Assembly (NCBI GenBank): GCA_000435055.1
Contig: FR879695.1
Span: forward strand, 16,486 to 66,909
Reading direction: 5' to 3'
Length of the DNA: 50,424 nucleotides
Origin: Clostridium sp. CAG:138
Lineage (GTDB): Bacteria; Bacillota; Clostridia; Christensenellales; CAG-138
The first letter of the stretch is position 1. The number at the start of each line of letters is the position of its first letter. Below are positions 1 through 8,366 of this stretch, in pieces. The notes below the pieces were generated by a model that had not been told where the DNA came from, did no database searches, and worked only from the letters and a program-made list of their open reading frames with translations. The position numbers and the translations under genes were made by a program.

Positions 1-2589
1 GAGCTGAACCGCATTGTTCTCCGCTGCAACGGTGTAAAGCGTTTCGCCGTCGTGAACGGTGACGATATTGCCCTGAACAGGTTCATCAACGGGATTGATG
101 GGTGCTCCGTTTGCAAAATAGCTGTTCATCAGAACGAGCATGTTCTCCTGCTGTGCATCGTCAACAAAAGCGTTTGCAATGCCGCTTGCAACAGTTTCAA
201 CAACATGGAACTTCTTGTAGGTATCGTCAGCATCCGAACCTTGGCCGTAATACTCTGCGGTGCGGGTCTTCGGTGCAACCTTAACGCCGTCAAGGGTGAT
301 CCAATAGGGTGTGAAGGTGATTCTATCGTGTGCATTCGGCCAATAGGTGTTCTTATCCATGCCGTAGCAGGCAAGGTATCCGCGGGTCTTGTTGATAACG
401 CTTGAAACATTGTACATACCGCTTGTGCCGTTGTTGAAATCGACTTTTACGGTGTTGTAAACATAGCAGTCGCTGCCGGTAAGAACCTGAGTGGTCTCCG
501 CACCGGACTCCGTTATATAAGTCTCGGTGAACTGCTTTGCGGGAAGAGTTTCGCTGCCGACCATGAAGCCGACTTCCCTGTAATTCAGGCGATCGACCGG
601 GGTCACAAGGTAGAAGCCGGTAACGTCAACATCGGTTGCGGAAACATGATTCCAGCAGCTGAGGTTCCTCGGGGAGAGGAACTGTGCGTCCGCTTCCCAG
701 ATATAATAGGTAGCACCTGCTACGGGAGTGAACGCGGTTGCATTCTGTCCTGGATCAAAGGTCTGAACCTCTTCACATGTCGCATCACTGAATGCGCCGC
801 CGTAAATGAACCCGTTCGAAACAACGGAAGTCAGGTTGAACAGCTCAACGGTGTGGGTGGTGGTTTCCTTCACAACGGCATTGGTTTCGGTTTCGTCAAA
901 CTGAACATGCGCCACGTTGAAGCTCTGAGTGTATGCGAACCAAACATGCTGGTTGGAGTTCGCTGCGTCGAGAGTTACGGTTGCCGCGTCGCCGGGGGTG
1001 AGACTGCCGTCGTTGACAATGTAGCTGCCGTAGTAGTTATAATCTGGGAAAACGGTCTTCGCAACGGTGTACTGTGTGTTGTAGCTGAGACCGGTGGAGC
1101 CGTTTGCTTCAAAATAAGCTGCGGGCTGAACCTGTTTTGCATAAGCAGGGCCATCAACAGTCTGACCCAGCTCGTTGATGGGCTCGCCGTTTGCATTGAC
1201 CTGGTACCAGTGAACAAGTATCATGCCGCCGCCGACGTGAACCTTCGGAATCGGGAAATCGCCGACAGTGTCCTCACCGAGGTAGTTCTTATAGCTGAAA
1301 GTTGTTTCGCCGTTGGTGTTGAGAACCTCGTTGGTGGAGGGATTATAGCCGTCACGGATGCCGACTTTGTATTTCATGATGGGGTTGTCGCCCTCACGAA
1401 CGCTGCCGACGGTCCAGCTGATTGAACGGGTTGCCGCGTCATAAACCGCGCTGCCCTGGCTGATATAAATATTCGCATTGTCGGCAACATAAACTGCCTT
1501 GTCGGTGGTGATAACGGGAGCGGGGCCGCTGAAGCTGAGCTGAACATGTTCGCCCATGGGATCGTTGACAACGCCGTTGCTTGCAGCAATCGCAATGCTG
1601 CCCGCAATGGACGTGAAAGCGGTGGTCAGCTTTTCTTCAATATCGTCGGTGGAAGCGATTGCGTAGAAGCCCGTTGCAGGGTTTGTTGCACAAGCGCGAA
1701 GAACGTTTTCACCGGTCGTTCCGGCCTGAAGCGCAATTGAGAATACGGTCATGCCGTCGTTTGCGGCTTGCTGTGCTTCCCAAATTGTGGCATATGAATG
1801 GCTAATGGTGACAATCTTGGTTGCCGTCTCACCATGTCCGCACGTAAGTGACAAGTCGATTGCGCCATCATCTGCACTTGTTCCTTTACCTTTCTGCACA
1901 TTATAATTGCATCCGTTAACTTTTATGGTGTTTTTATCATACCCATTATTGTGAATGGTTCCCAAAAACCAAGTACACGTTCCCGTTGCCGTGCCTGTTG
2001 CAAGATAAGACCATGTTGGTAAGCCGTCACTGAGCAAAACAATATTCTTGTTGAGGCCGGTTGAAGCCGAGGATTTCAGCAGATCGCGGGCAGTCTTGAT
2101 GCCGAGCTGTGTGAATGTGCCGCCGTCATCCTCATTCATTGAAACAGCATTGATGTAAGCTTTGAGTGCTTCCTTGTTGCTGTAATCATAGAAACCTGTT
2201 TGCTTAACCTTGTCATTGAAAACAACAACCGCAATGCGGGTCGCGCTGTCCTGCGTAAGCAGTGCATCAACGAACGCATTTGCAGCCGCTTTGGTCTGCA
2301 CCATGCGATCGTTTTCGTACATACTGTTGGAATTGTCAATAACCAACACAACGTCAGATGTTGTTTCGAAGTTTTTGCCCTGAATGCCGAGGGTAACTTC
2401 CCAGAGATTCTCCTTGCCTGCAACTGCGGCGGCGTCTTTGTCGAGCTTTATGGAGCCCTGCGCCGGCCAAACGGGCTGCGTGCCGCCCGCTGCTTCGCCT
2501 TCCGCCGAAACGACGGAGAACGCTGAGAACACAGTCAGCATCATCAGCATTGCCATGAAAAAGGCAGAGATGCGTTTGAGTTCTTTCAT
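1..2589 (-). CDS. Secreted von Willebrand factor A-domain surface protein (C-terminus outside window)
   Basis: The frame stays open from an ATG at 2589 to base 1, giving 863 residues with no stop, so the C-terminus lies outside the window. A strong Shine-Dalgarno (GGGAGG) precedes the ATG. Residues 1-29 form a signal peptide (basic start, hydrophobic core, VVSA end). Around residues 75-95 the vWA MIDAS motif VLVIDNSNSM is seen, followed by a typical vWA body ending near residue 300 that includes the IVLLSDGLPT strand. The rest is rich in Thr, Asn, Gly and aromatic residues in beta-strand patterns, as in Gram-positive adhesins and tip pilins. No LPXTG anchor is visible, but the C-terminus is missing. 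Known for the family: vWA domains bind ligands through a metal ion. Role as an adhesin or pilus tip is inferred. Confidence 0.85.
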   Translation of the reverse strand, partial: MKELKRISAFFMAMLMMLTVFSAFSVVSAEGEAAGGTQPVWPAQGSIKLDKDAAAVAGKENLWEVTLGIQGKNFETTSDVVLVIDNSNSMYENDRMVQTKAAANAFVDALLTQDSATRIAVVVFNDKVKQTGFYDYSNKEALKAYINAVSMNEDDGGTFTQLGIKTARDLLKSSASTGLNKNIVLLSDGLPTWSYLATGTATGTCTWFLGTIHNNGYDKNTIKVNGCNYNVQKGKGTSADDGAIDLSLTCGHGETATKIVTISHSYATIWEAQQAANDGMTVFSIALQAGTTGENVLRACATNPATGFYAIASTDDIEEKLTTAFTSIAGSIAIAASNGVVNDPMGEHVQLSFSGPAPVITTDKAVYVADNANIYISQGSAVYDAATRSISWTVGSVREGDNPIMKYKVGIRDGYNPSTNEVLNTNGETTFSYKNYLGEDTVGDFPIPKVHVGGGMILVHWYQVNANGEPINELGQTVDGPAYAKQVQPAAYFEANGSTGLSYNTQYTVAKTVFPDYNYYGSYIVNDGSLTPGDAATVTLDAANSNQHVWFAYTQSFNVAHVQFDETETNAVVKETTTHTVELFNLTSVVSNGFIYGGAFSDATCEEVQTFDPGQNATAFTPVAGATYYIWEADAQFLSPRNLSCWNHVSATDVDVTGFYLVTPVDRLNYREVGFMVGSETLPAKQFTETYITESGAETTQVLTGSDCYVYNTVKVDFNNGTSGMYNVSSVINKTRGYLACYGMDKNTYWPNAHDRITFTPYWITLDGVKVAPKTRTAEYYGQGSDADDTYKKFHVVETVASGIANAFVDDAQQENMLVLMNSYFANGAPINPVDEPVQGNIVTVHDGETLYTVAAENNAVQL

Positions 2590-3142
2590 TAATAAGTGCC
2601 TCCCATTAATAATATCTTGCACACATGTGCTGCACTGCGGCGCAAAACTTGCCTCGCAGCACGGCGGGATCGGGAAACTGCCCTGTTCCCGCATGTGCAA
2701 TGCAGCCGTGCATGACTGTATAAAGCTGCCGCAGCGCACGAATCTTTTGAATCAGCCCGTTCCGCATTCGGATGATGCTTCCGCACAGGCGAAACATGCT
2801 TAACGAAACCGAAACGGCACTGAATGTTAATTCTCCGTGCAGCTGCAAATACAGCATTATATTTTGTTTAACGTCTCAATCCGAACCCCGCATCCTCTTC
2901 CGTTCCCCCGGTCCGTTGTCGGATGATTCCCGCCGTACGCAAAAATACGCACCGACGGGTGTTGTCTTTCAAATCAGCATTCCGCAAGCACACATATTAT
3001 ACATTGAATACAGACGCATGTTTTAATCTGGATCCTTTCAAAACGGACCGCGCACTGATTTATCGGCTTCTGTGATTGAATTTTGCTGCGGGAAAAATCG
3101 CTGTGAGTCGTGCAGGATCGCCGCAGTTCATTTGACATATTC
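2590..3142 (-). other. Long leader region before the vWA gene, no convincing gene
   Basis: About 550 bases lie between the minus-strand promoter and the vWA start. Several GC-rich inverted repeats are present, the clearest with arms GTGCTGC and GCAGCAC at about 2628-2665 near the Shine-Dalgarno. I do not recognise a known riboswitch. Open frames here lack ribosome sites and have atypical codon use. Confidence 0.35.
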
Positions 3143-3171
3143 AGTGTATCACGCTGTTTTCAGTTTGTCAA
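3143..3171 (-). promoter_or_regulatory. Promoter, probably of the vWA gene
   Basis: On the minus strand a perfect TTGACA (3166-3171) is separated by 17 bp from TACACT (3143-3148). The next gene downstream on that strand is the vWA gene at 2589, so the predicted transcript has a leader of about 550 nt. Confidence 0.55.
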
Positions 3172-3406
3172 CACCTAATCATCTGAATTAACCTGCTTTC
3201 TTTTGCCGAATTTGGCAGAAAACCGTCCTTTTGTGCTTACGGTGTACTTTTTTCTGTATTGATATTACTTTTTCATATTTGTGACATATTTTTGCCGCAT
3301 TTCGCGGAACTAACTTGTTTCAGATCCGCACATTGCTTTCCGTGCAAGCATATGCCTCCGACTTCAAATATATTTGTTTTTCGGTGTTTCGACGGGCAAA
3401 ATATGC

Positions 3407-3435
3407 TTGCAAACCGTTCACTGCCATGGTATAAT
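3407..3435 (+). promoter_or_regulatory. Promoter of rpsB-tsf
   Basis: TTGCAA (3407-3412), 17-bp spacer, perfect TATAAT (3430-3435). Predicted start is near 3442, leaving a leader of about 100 nt before rpsB. Confidence 0.8.
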
Positions 3436-3466
3436 GGTTCGGTATGAAATAACTCACCCGTGCGGA

Positions 3467-3502
3467 TTTTCGGGGCTGTGCCGCTCTGCGGTTCTCCGAA
3501 AA
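3467..3502 (+). promoter_or_regulatory. Hairpin in the rpsB leader
   Basis: A two-part stem: outer arms 3467-3475 and 3494-3502 pair over nine positions with one G-U, and an inner CCGC-TCT-GCGG hairpin lies at 3481-3491. No U-tract follows. It sits where S2 autoregulatory leaders are found in other bacteria, but I cannot match it to a described structure. Confidence 0.4.
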
Positions 3503-3543
3503 GATGATGTGCGGGGCGGAAATAAAAACAGGAGGTTTTAGTT

Positions 3544-4296
3544 ATGTCAGTTATTTCTATGAAGCAGCTTTTGGAAGCAGGCGTACATTTCGGTCACCAG
3601 ACCCGTCGTTGGAATCCGAAGATGAAGGAATACATCTTCACCGAGCGCAACGGTATCTACATCATCGATCTTCAGAAAACCGTAAAAAAGATTGACGAAG
3701 CTTACAATTTCGTTCGCGATATTGCGATGAACGACGGCACCGTTCTTTTTGTCGGCACCAAGAAGCAGGCTCAGGAGAGCATCGAACAGGAAGCAAAGCG
3801 CTGCGAAATGTTCTATGTCAACCAGCGTTGGCTCGGCGGTCTTCTCACCAACTTCAAGACCATCCAGACCCGTATTGCAAAGCTCAACCAGATCAACAAA
3901 ATGGAAGCGGACGGCGATTTCGATCTTCTCCCCAAGAAGGAAGTCATTCAGCTCTGCGCTCTTCGTGAAAAGCTCATGAAGAACCTCGGCGGTATCAAAG
4001 AAATGAAGAAACTGCCCAGCTGCATGTTCGTTGTTGACCCCCGCAAGGAGCATATCGCCGTTATGGAAGCACGCAACCTCGGTATCCCCATCGTTGCAAT
4101 CGTTGACACCAACTGCGATCCCGATGATGTTGACTATGTTATCCCCGGCAACGACGACGCAATCCGCGCTGTCAAGCTCATCGCTTCCAAGATCGCCGAT
4201 GCAGTCCTCGAAGGCAAGCAGGGCGAACAGATGACCGATGCCGCTGTTGATGCAACCATCGACAACGATGCTGCCGACGAAGCAGATAACTTCTAA
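3544..4296 (+). CDS. rpsB: 30S ribosomal protein S2
   Basis: 250 residues, the usual length for bacterial S2, a small-subunit protein needed for mRNA binding and S1 association. Diagnostic blocks include AGVHFGHQTRRWNPKM near the N-terminus, FVGTKKQAQ, NQRWLGGLLTN, and the C-terminal block VAIVDTNCDPDDVDYVIPGNDDA. The C-terminal tail is acidic, as in many Clostridia. AGGAGG lies 7 bases before the ATG. It is first in a two-gene operon with tsf, the standard bacterial arrangement, and has its own strong promoter with a structured leader. Confidence 0.98.
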   Translation: MSVISMKQLLEAGVHFGHQTRRWNPKMKEYIFTERNGIYIIDLQKTVKKIDEAYNFVRDIAMNDGTVLFVGTKKQAQESIEQEAKRCEMFYVNQRWLGGLLTNFKTIQTRIAKLNQINKMEADGDFDLLPKKEVIQLCALREKLMKNLGGIKEMKKLPSCMFVVDPRKEHIAVMEARNLGIPIVAIVDTNCDPDDVDYVIPGNDDAIRAVKLIASKIADAVLEGKQGEQMTDAAVDATIDNDAADEADNF

Positions 4297-4322
4297 TCCA
4301 ATCATTCAACCATGATTTTTCC

Positions 4323-4350
4323 GCGGAGAAGCCTGCCGGGCTTCCTCCGC
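4323..4350 (+). other. Intercistronic hairpin between rpsB and tsf
   Basis: Arms GCGGAG-AAGCC and GGCTT-C-CTCCGC form a stem of about 11 bp with one bulge. No U-run follows, so it is more likely a processing, stability or partial attenuation element than a terminator. The 155-nt gap it lies in holds no gene. Confidence 0.4.
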
Positions 4351-4451
4351 TTGAACGTAACATTGATTAAATGCGGGCAAATATCAGGGCGTTCTGCGCT
4401 CGGTTCCCGTGTTGGTCAACGTTTGCATTATAACTACAGGAGGATATTTTA

Positions 4452-5339
4452 ATGGAATTCACCGCTAAAGACGTAATGGCTCTGCGCGAGCGTTCCGGCG
4501 CAGGCATGATGGACTGCAAAAAGGCACTCAAAGAGTGTGACGGCGATATTGAAAAGGCTCTCGACTATCTGCGCGAGAAGAGCCTTGCTGCATCCGCAAA
4601 GAAGGCTTCCCGCATTGCGGCAGAAGGTATTGTTGACTGCTTCGTTTGTGAAAAATGCGGCGTCGGCGTCATCATCGAAGTCAACTGCGAAACCGACTTT
4701 GTTGCAAAGACCGACGATTTCAAAAACCTTGTTGCTTCCCTTGCAAAGCATGTTGCAAAGAAGAATCCCGCTTCCGTTGAAGATATGATGGCTCAGTCCT
4801 TCTCCGAAGACGAGAGCAAGACCGTCAGCGACGTTATCAACGGCGCAGTTGCAAAGATCGGCGAAAAGATCACCATCCGCCGCTTCAATCGCGTTGAAGG
4901 CATCGTTGATACCTATGTCCACCTCGGCGGCAAAATCGGCGTACTTCTTCAGATCAGCAACAATGAGTTCCCCGCTGTTGCACACGATGTCGCAATGCAG
5001 ATCGCGGCTGCAAAGCCCACCTGCCTCCGCAAGGAGGACTGCGACCAGGCCGAACTCGAGCATGAGCGTGAGATTCTCCGCGAACAGGCAAAGAACGATC
5101 CCAAGCCCAAGCCCGCTGCAATCATTGAAAAAATGGTTGAAGGCCGCATCGAAAAGTATTACAAGGAAGTCTGCCTGCTTGAGCAGCCCTTCGTTAAGAA
5201 CCCCGATGAGAGCGTTTCTCAGATGATCAACGGCAGGTTCGAAGTCATCGGCTTCACCCGCTACGAAATGGGCGAAGGTCTCCAGAAGCGCACCGAAGAC
5301 TTTGCGGCAGAAGTTATGGCTCAGACCAAAAAGGCATAA
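4452..5339 (+). CDS. tsf: Elongation factor Ts
   Basis: 295 residues, similar to the approximately 283 of E. coli EF-Ts, the nucleotide-exchange factor that regenerates EF-Tu-GTP during translation. The N-terminal UBA-like domain (FTAKDVMALRERSGAGMMDCKKAL) and the signature EVNCETDFVAKTDDF are clear; the second and third domains end in MAQTKKA. AGGAGG precedes the ATG at good spacing. Two CxxC-like clusters (about residues 62-69) are unusual additions to the early part of the core but do not disturb the motif. Cotranscribed with rpsB. Confidence 0.97.
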   Translation: MEFTAKDVMALRERSGAGMMDCKKALKECDGDIEKALDYLREKSLAASAKKASRIAAEGIVDCFVCEKCGVGVIIEVNCETDFVAKTDDFKNLVASLAKHVAKKNPASVEDMMAQSFSEDESKTVSDVINGAVAKIGEKITIRRFNRVEGIVDTYVHLGGKIGVLLQISNNEFPAVAHDVAMQIAAAKPTCLRKEDCDQAELEHEREILREQAKNDPKPKPAAIIEKMVEGRIEKYYKEVCLLEQPFVKNPDESVSQMINGRFEVIGFTRYEMGEGLQKRTEDFAAEVMAQTKKA

Positions 5340-5393
5340 GTTTGCCTTAATATCCGCTGTTTATTCCCTAATTGAATAAACTTTGCACTTAAA

Positions 5394-5435
5394 CAGGCTC
5401 CCCGCAGCAAGCTGCGGGGAGCCTGCTGTTTAATC
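5394..5435 (+). terminator. Terminator of rpsB-tsf
   Basis: A near-perfect 14-15 bp GC-rich stem (5394-5425) with a tiny loop, followed by CTGTTT. The stem is very strong although the T-tract is short. Confidence 0.8.
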
Positions 5436-5539
5436 CCAACACAGTGTTCTAAACCCCTTATTGTTGCGGCAGCAACCCAAACCCTTGAATGAAATTAAAT
5501 TCCGAAATGAATTTAAAGTCGCATTTCAATTTATCTGCA

Positions 5540-5568
5540 TTGAAAAAGTCGCCATAATCTGCTATAAT
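5540..5568 (+). promoter_or_regulatory. Orphan promoter in a gene-poor gap
   Basis: TTGAAA (5540-5545), 17-bp spacer, perfect TATAAT (5563-5568). It points to the right, yet the next recognisable gene (5721-6200) is on the opposite strand. The transcript would therefore encode only a very short peptide or act as an antisense or small RNA. Confidence 0.5.
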
Positions 5569-5596
5569 ACCGTAAGTAAAGTTTTATTTCTTTCTG

Positions 5597-5743
5597 ATGC
5601 AAAAGGTGGGAATCAAACGATTACGGGAACTCGGTCATTTTCGCATGTGTATTGAAACATACTTTCGCAATTCACGAGGATTCCGCATGCTTTCCGTTTG
5701 CCGCAGCATCCGAATCGGATTCACAAATCATAAACAGCAATGA
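5597..5743 (+). CDS. Possible 48-residue small ORF behind the orphan promoter
   Basis: An ATG about 30 bases downstream of the orphan promoter opens a 48-residue frame (MQKVGIKRLRELGHFRMC to GFTNHKQQ). It is basic and has no membrane segment. There is no good Shine-Dalgarno, and its end overlaps the end of the convergent acetyltransferase gene. Apart from this, the 380-base gap 5340-5720 holds only the terminator and promoter. Confidence 0.15.
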   Translation: MQKVGIKRLRELGHFRMCIETYFRNSRGFRMLSVCRSIRIGFTNHKQQ

Positions 5744-6200
5744 TTTCATTGCCGCACATTTCGCCGTTTTCAACAAAGCCGTACTTTCTGTAAATCTCTC
5801 TTGCGCGCACATTTTCGGGTTCATATGAAAGCCAAACTTTATCCGCTTTTCCGAACGGATACGTGCGAATCAGCGCCATTGCTGCGTCCAATGTCTGCCT
5901 TCCGAAACCTTTGCCCTGATACTTTTTATCTATCATCAGCCTCCACAGACTGTAGTTTTTCTTTATCAATTCACTTTCTTTCTCGTTGCCGACGGTACCT
6001 TTGCCGATCATGATAAAACCGACAAGCGTTTCATCATTATAAACTGCCAACAGCAGCGCATTGCCGCCCTCGTTTCTTGTTGCATAGGCTTCCGCCAGAC
6101 TCTGTATGTTTTCTGCAACAAAATCCTTTTGTTCTTCAAAAGGTTCCAGTGTGCAAACTTTCCATATGTTTGCATTTGTAATTTCTTTAAAGTTAATCAT
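5721..6200 (-). CDS. GNAT acetyltransferase, diamine/polyamine acetyltransferase-like
   Basis: About 159 residues from the ATG at 6200. The acetyl-CoA site motif is seen as KYQGKGFGRQTLDAAM (R/Q-x-x-G-x-G/A type), followed by LSYEPENVRAREIYRKYGF, the conserved C-terminal strand and helix of Gcn5-related acetyltransferases. The N-terminal part with DFVAENIQSLAEAYAT resembles BltD/spermidine acetyltransferases, so a polyamine substrate is likely but not shown. A longer frame begins upstream with a TTG at 6248, but ATG 6200 matches the family start better; no strong ribosome site marks either. It stands alone and converges on the orphan promoter. Confidence 0.8.
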   Translation of the reverse strand: MINFKEITNANIWKVCTLEPFEEQKDFVAENIQSLAEAYATRNEGGNALLLAVYNDETLVGFIMIGKGTVGNEKESELIKKNYSLWRLMIDKKYQGKGFGRQTLDAAMALIRTYPFGKADKVWLSYEPENVRAREIYRKYGFVENGEMCGNEIIAVYDL

Positions 6201-6333
6201 AGTCAAATTTATCCGATTGCAACTCCTGTTTTCATTAAACTTTGTCAAAAGTCAAAACTGCATGGTTTCATCAAGCGTTTGAACCGAACAGCTCTTGCTT
6301 TCATAATAATCCGGCATTTCGGGCAGTTTCTTC

Positions 6334-6488
6334 TTATCGTAACTGTGATGCAGTCAGACAGCACGCACCGTTGTCCGCCGCCTCGTTCTCTACGGCGGTG
6401 CAATTTATGGAGTAAATGCTCCCCTCCGTGAAGTGAAGTTCCACGCAGGCGGTATCTATATTGAACGTACAGCTACGAGCTTTTCCAT
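6334..6488 (-). pseudogene. Frameshifted, truncated remnant of a DUF6061-like mobile-element protein
   Basis: An ATG at 6488 has an excellent AGGAGG 8 bases upstream, but its frame stops after about ten codons. In the neighbouring frame (6370-6474) the protein RSCTFNIDTACVELHF through CTAVENEAADN closely follows the start of DUF6061 proteins, which I recall from integrative elements of Clostridia; the family normally continues with a MYQRSELDYLIYN-type segment, which is absent here. So a frameshift near the start and loss of the 3' half have killed the gene. A second short protein-like fragment (LPEMPDYYESKSC) follows in another frame near 6250-6310. Family assignment is from memory. Confidence 0.55.
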
Positions 6489-6549
6489 GGGTATATCCTC
6501 CTGAATTTGATGTTATTCTATCCCGCAACTAAACTTCAATATCCTTGAT

Positions 6550-6596
6550 AAAAACAAGAAATCCGAACCCATGACCGATTGGTCTAAGGTTCGGAT
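6550..6596 (-). terminator. Terminator of tRNA-Ala
   Basis: Arms ATCCGAACC and GGTTCGGAT (6561-6596) with an inner GACC/GGTC stem, followed on the minus strand by TTTCTTGTTTTT. It lies 10 bases after the encoded CCA end. Confidence 0.85.
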
Positions 6597-6606
6597 TATC
6601 TTGCTT

Positions 6607-6682
6607 TGGTGGAGCATAGGGGAGTCGAACCCCTGACCTCAACATTGCGAACGTTGCGCGCTACCAACTGTGCTAATGCCCC
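6607..6682 (-). tRNA. tRNA-Ala (anticodon CGC)
   Basis: A full 76-nt cloverleaf ending in encoded CCA. The acceptor stem GGGGCAT/ATGCTCC contains G3-U70, the alanine identity pair. The anticodon loop TTCGCAA gives CGC, reading GCG (Ala). The T-arm AGGGG-TTCGACT-CCCCT is canonical. It has its own promoter and terminator. Confidence 0.95.
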
Positions 6683-6712
6683 GAGCAAATTGTTCGAATC
6701 TCGAACGGATAC

Positions 6713-6741
6713 ATTATAATGCATTGCGGAACAAAAAGCAA
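6713..6741 (-). promoter_or_regulatory. Promoter of tRNA-Ala
   Basis: On the minus strand TTGCTT (6736-6741), 17-bp spacer, perfect TATAAT (6713-6718). A 6-bp perfect inverted repeat (GTTCGA/TCGAAC, 6692-6706) lies at the predicted start of the precursor. Confidence 0.7.
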
Positions 6742-6854
6742 GCGGTATTAATCATATATTTCGCTGCGGAGTCGTTCTTCCTCTTTCATAAATATTCCAC
6801 ATTTTTTTAACAAATGAGTGCCGAAAACGGCTGTTATTCCGCCGAGCTTTGTGA

Positions 6855-6860
6855 TATAAT
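6855..6860 (+). promoter_or_regulatory. -10 element upstream of pepT
   Basis: TGATATAAT is an extended -10 (TGn plus perfect TATAAT); no good -35 is seen. It would give a leader of about 145 nt that contains an imperfect GGAGAAC/GTTCTC hairpin followed by TCCTTTT near 6950-6980, possibly an attenuator. Confidence 0.45.
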
Positions 6861-7011
6861 ACACTCATGAACTTGGGAATACTCTGAACAAAACGCTTTT
6901 GCTGAACAGCTTCTGATAAGAGTTTCCTAAGTAATCGTTGATTAATTCGGAGAACGGGCACGGAGTGTTCTCTCCTTTTAATCACTGCTTACATAAAAAA
7001 GGAGTATCAAC

Positions 7012-8235
7012 ATGAAGACCTACGAACGTTTTTTGAATTATGTAAGAATCCACACCGCAAGCTCCGAGGACAGTTCATCCGTCCCCACGACTGAAAGACA
7101 ATTTGACCTTGCGAATCTTCTTGTAAAAGAGCTTCACGCAATCGGCGTTGAAAACGCAAGGGTTAATGATAAATGCTATGTTTATGCCTCCGTTGCAGCA
7201 ACACCCGGCTGTGAAAGCTGCCCCGCAATCGGCTTCATTGCGCATATGGACACCGTTCCGGATTTTTCCGGCGAAAATGTTCAGCCGCGAATCATTGAAA
7301 ACTATGACGGCGGCGACGTTGTTCTCGGCACAAGCGGCCGTGTGCTTTCTCCCAAAAAGCTTCCCCATTTGCCTTCCCTAAAGGGCAAAACGCTCATCGT
7401 GACCGACGGAACAACAGTTCTCGGCGGCGATGACAAAGCAGGCATTGCCGAAATCATGACCGCAATTGAACGCGTCATTTCCGAAAACCGTCCCCACGGC
7501 AAACTTTGCATCGGCTTTACCCCGGATGAAGAGGTCGGCTCCGGTGCGGACAATTTCAATGTTGCCGAATTCGGTGCAGACTTTGCGTACACCGTTGACG
7601 GCGGCGCGGAAGGCGAAATCGAATACGAAAACTTTAATGCTGCGGCCGCAAAAATCGTTGTAAACGGTTTTAATATTCATCCCGGCGATTCAAAAAACAA
7701 AATGATAAACGCACTGTTGGTTGCAATGGAGCTGAACTCCATGCTGCCGGATGAAACGCCGGCCAACACAGAAGGATACGAGGGCTTTTTCCACCTTACG
7801 GACATGAGCGGCAATGTGGAACGTGCGGAAATGGACTATATCATTCGCGACCACAGCGAAGCAATCATGACTGCGCGTAAATCAACTCTTGCTCACGCCG
7901 TTAAAATCCTTAACGAAAAATACGGCAGCGGTACCGTTGAATGCACCGTCCGCGACCAGTATCTCAACATGGTTGAAAAAATCCGTCCCTGTATGCACCT
8001 TATCGACAACGCAGTTGAAGCTGCAAAATCCATCGGGCTTGTGCCCAAAGTTGCACCCATCCGCGGCGGAACCGATGGAGCAAGGCTCAGCTTTATGGGG
8101 CTTCCCTGTCCGAATCTCGGCACCGGCGATTTTGCCTGCCACGGACCGTATGAACATGTGACCGTTGAAGGCATGGAAAAATGCACCGAACTCGTGCTGC
8201 TGCTTATTGACAAGTATTCAAAAGCCGCAAAATAA
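7012..8235 (+). CDS. pepT: Peptidase T (tripeptide aminopeptidase)
   Basis: 407 residues, the usual size of M20B peptidase T, a cytoplasmic two-zinc enzyme that removes the N-terminal residue of tripeptides. The zinc ligand motif AHMDTVPDFSG is at His78, followed by the family blocks VLGTSGRVLSP, TDGTTVLGGDDKAGIAEIM (bridging Asp), FTPDEEVGSGAD (catalytic Glu pair) and the C-terminal CHGPYEHVTVEGM with the last His ligand. AAGGAG sits 8 bases before the ATG. It is single, with a terminator after it. Confidence 0.96.
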   Translation: MKTYERFLNYVRIHTASSEDSSSVPTTERQFDLANLLVKELHAIGVENARVNDKCYVYASVAATPGCESCPAIGFIAHMDTVPDFSGENVQPRIIENYDGGDVVLGTSGRVLSPKKLPHLPSLKGKTLIVTDGTTVLGGDDKAGIAEIMTAIERVISENRPHGKLCIGFTPDEEVGSGADNFNVAEFGADFAYTVDGGAEGEIEYENFNAAAAKIVVNGFNIHPGDSKNKMINALLVAMELNSMLPDETPANTEGYEGFFHLTDMSGNVERAEMDYIIRDHSEAIMTARKSTLAHAVKILNEKYGSGTVECTVRDQYLNMVEKIRPCMHLIDNAVEAAKSIGLVPKVAPIRGGTDGARLSFMGLPCPNLGTGDFACHGPYEHVTVEGMEKCTELVLLLIDKYSKAAK

Positions 8236-8259
8236 ATCGGTGAAGCATTCGGTTTTTTC

Positions 8260-8313
8260 ACCCGCGCAAAACGGTTTGTCCGAACTTATCTGCGCGGGTA
8301 TAGGTTCTTTTTT
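8260..8313 (+). terminator. Terminator of pepT
   Basis: Arms ACCCGCGCA (8260-8268) and TGCGCGGGT (8291-8299) pair perfectly; a T6-7 tract follows after a short spacer. Confidence 0.55.
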
Positions 8314-8366
8314 GAAACGCTCTTTTACTGATTCAATCGAAAGGAAACTTTTGCGCTGCAAAGGTT

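Noticed and set aside
646..1425. 259-residue open frame antisense to the vWA gene
   Set aside because: The opposite strand carries an uninterrupted 863-codon frame with signal peptide and MIDAS motif.
2606..2857. 83-codon frame ending just before the vWA gene
   Set aside because: No ribosome site, rare codons, and it lies inside the probable structured leader.
3547..4305. 252-residue open frame antisense to rpsB
   Set aside because: Shadow frame of a highly codon-biased ribosomal gene; no ribosome site or family motif.
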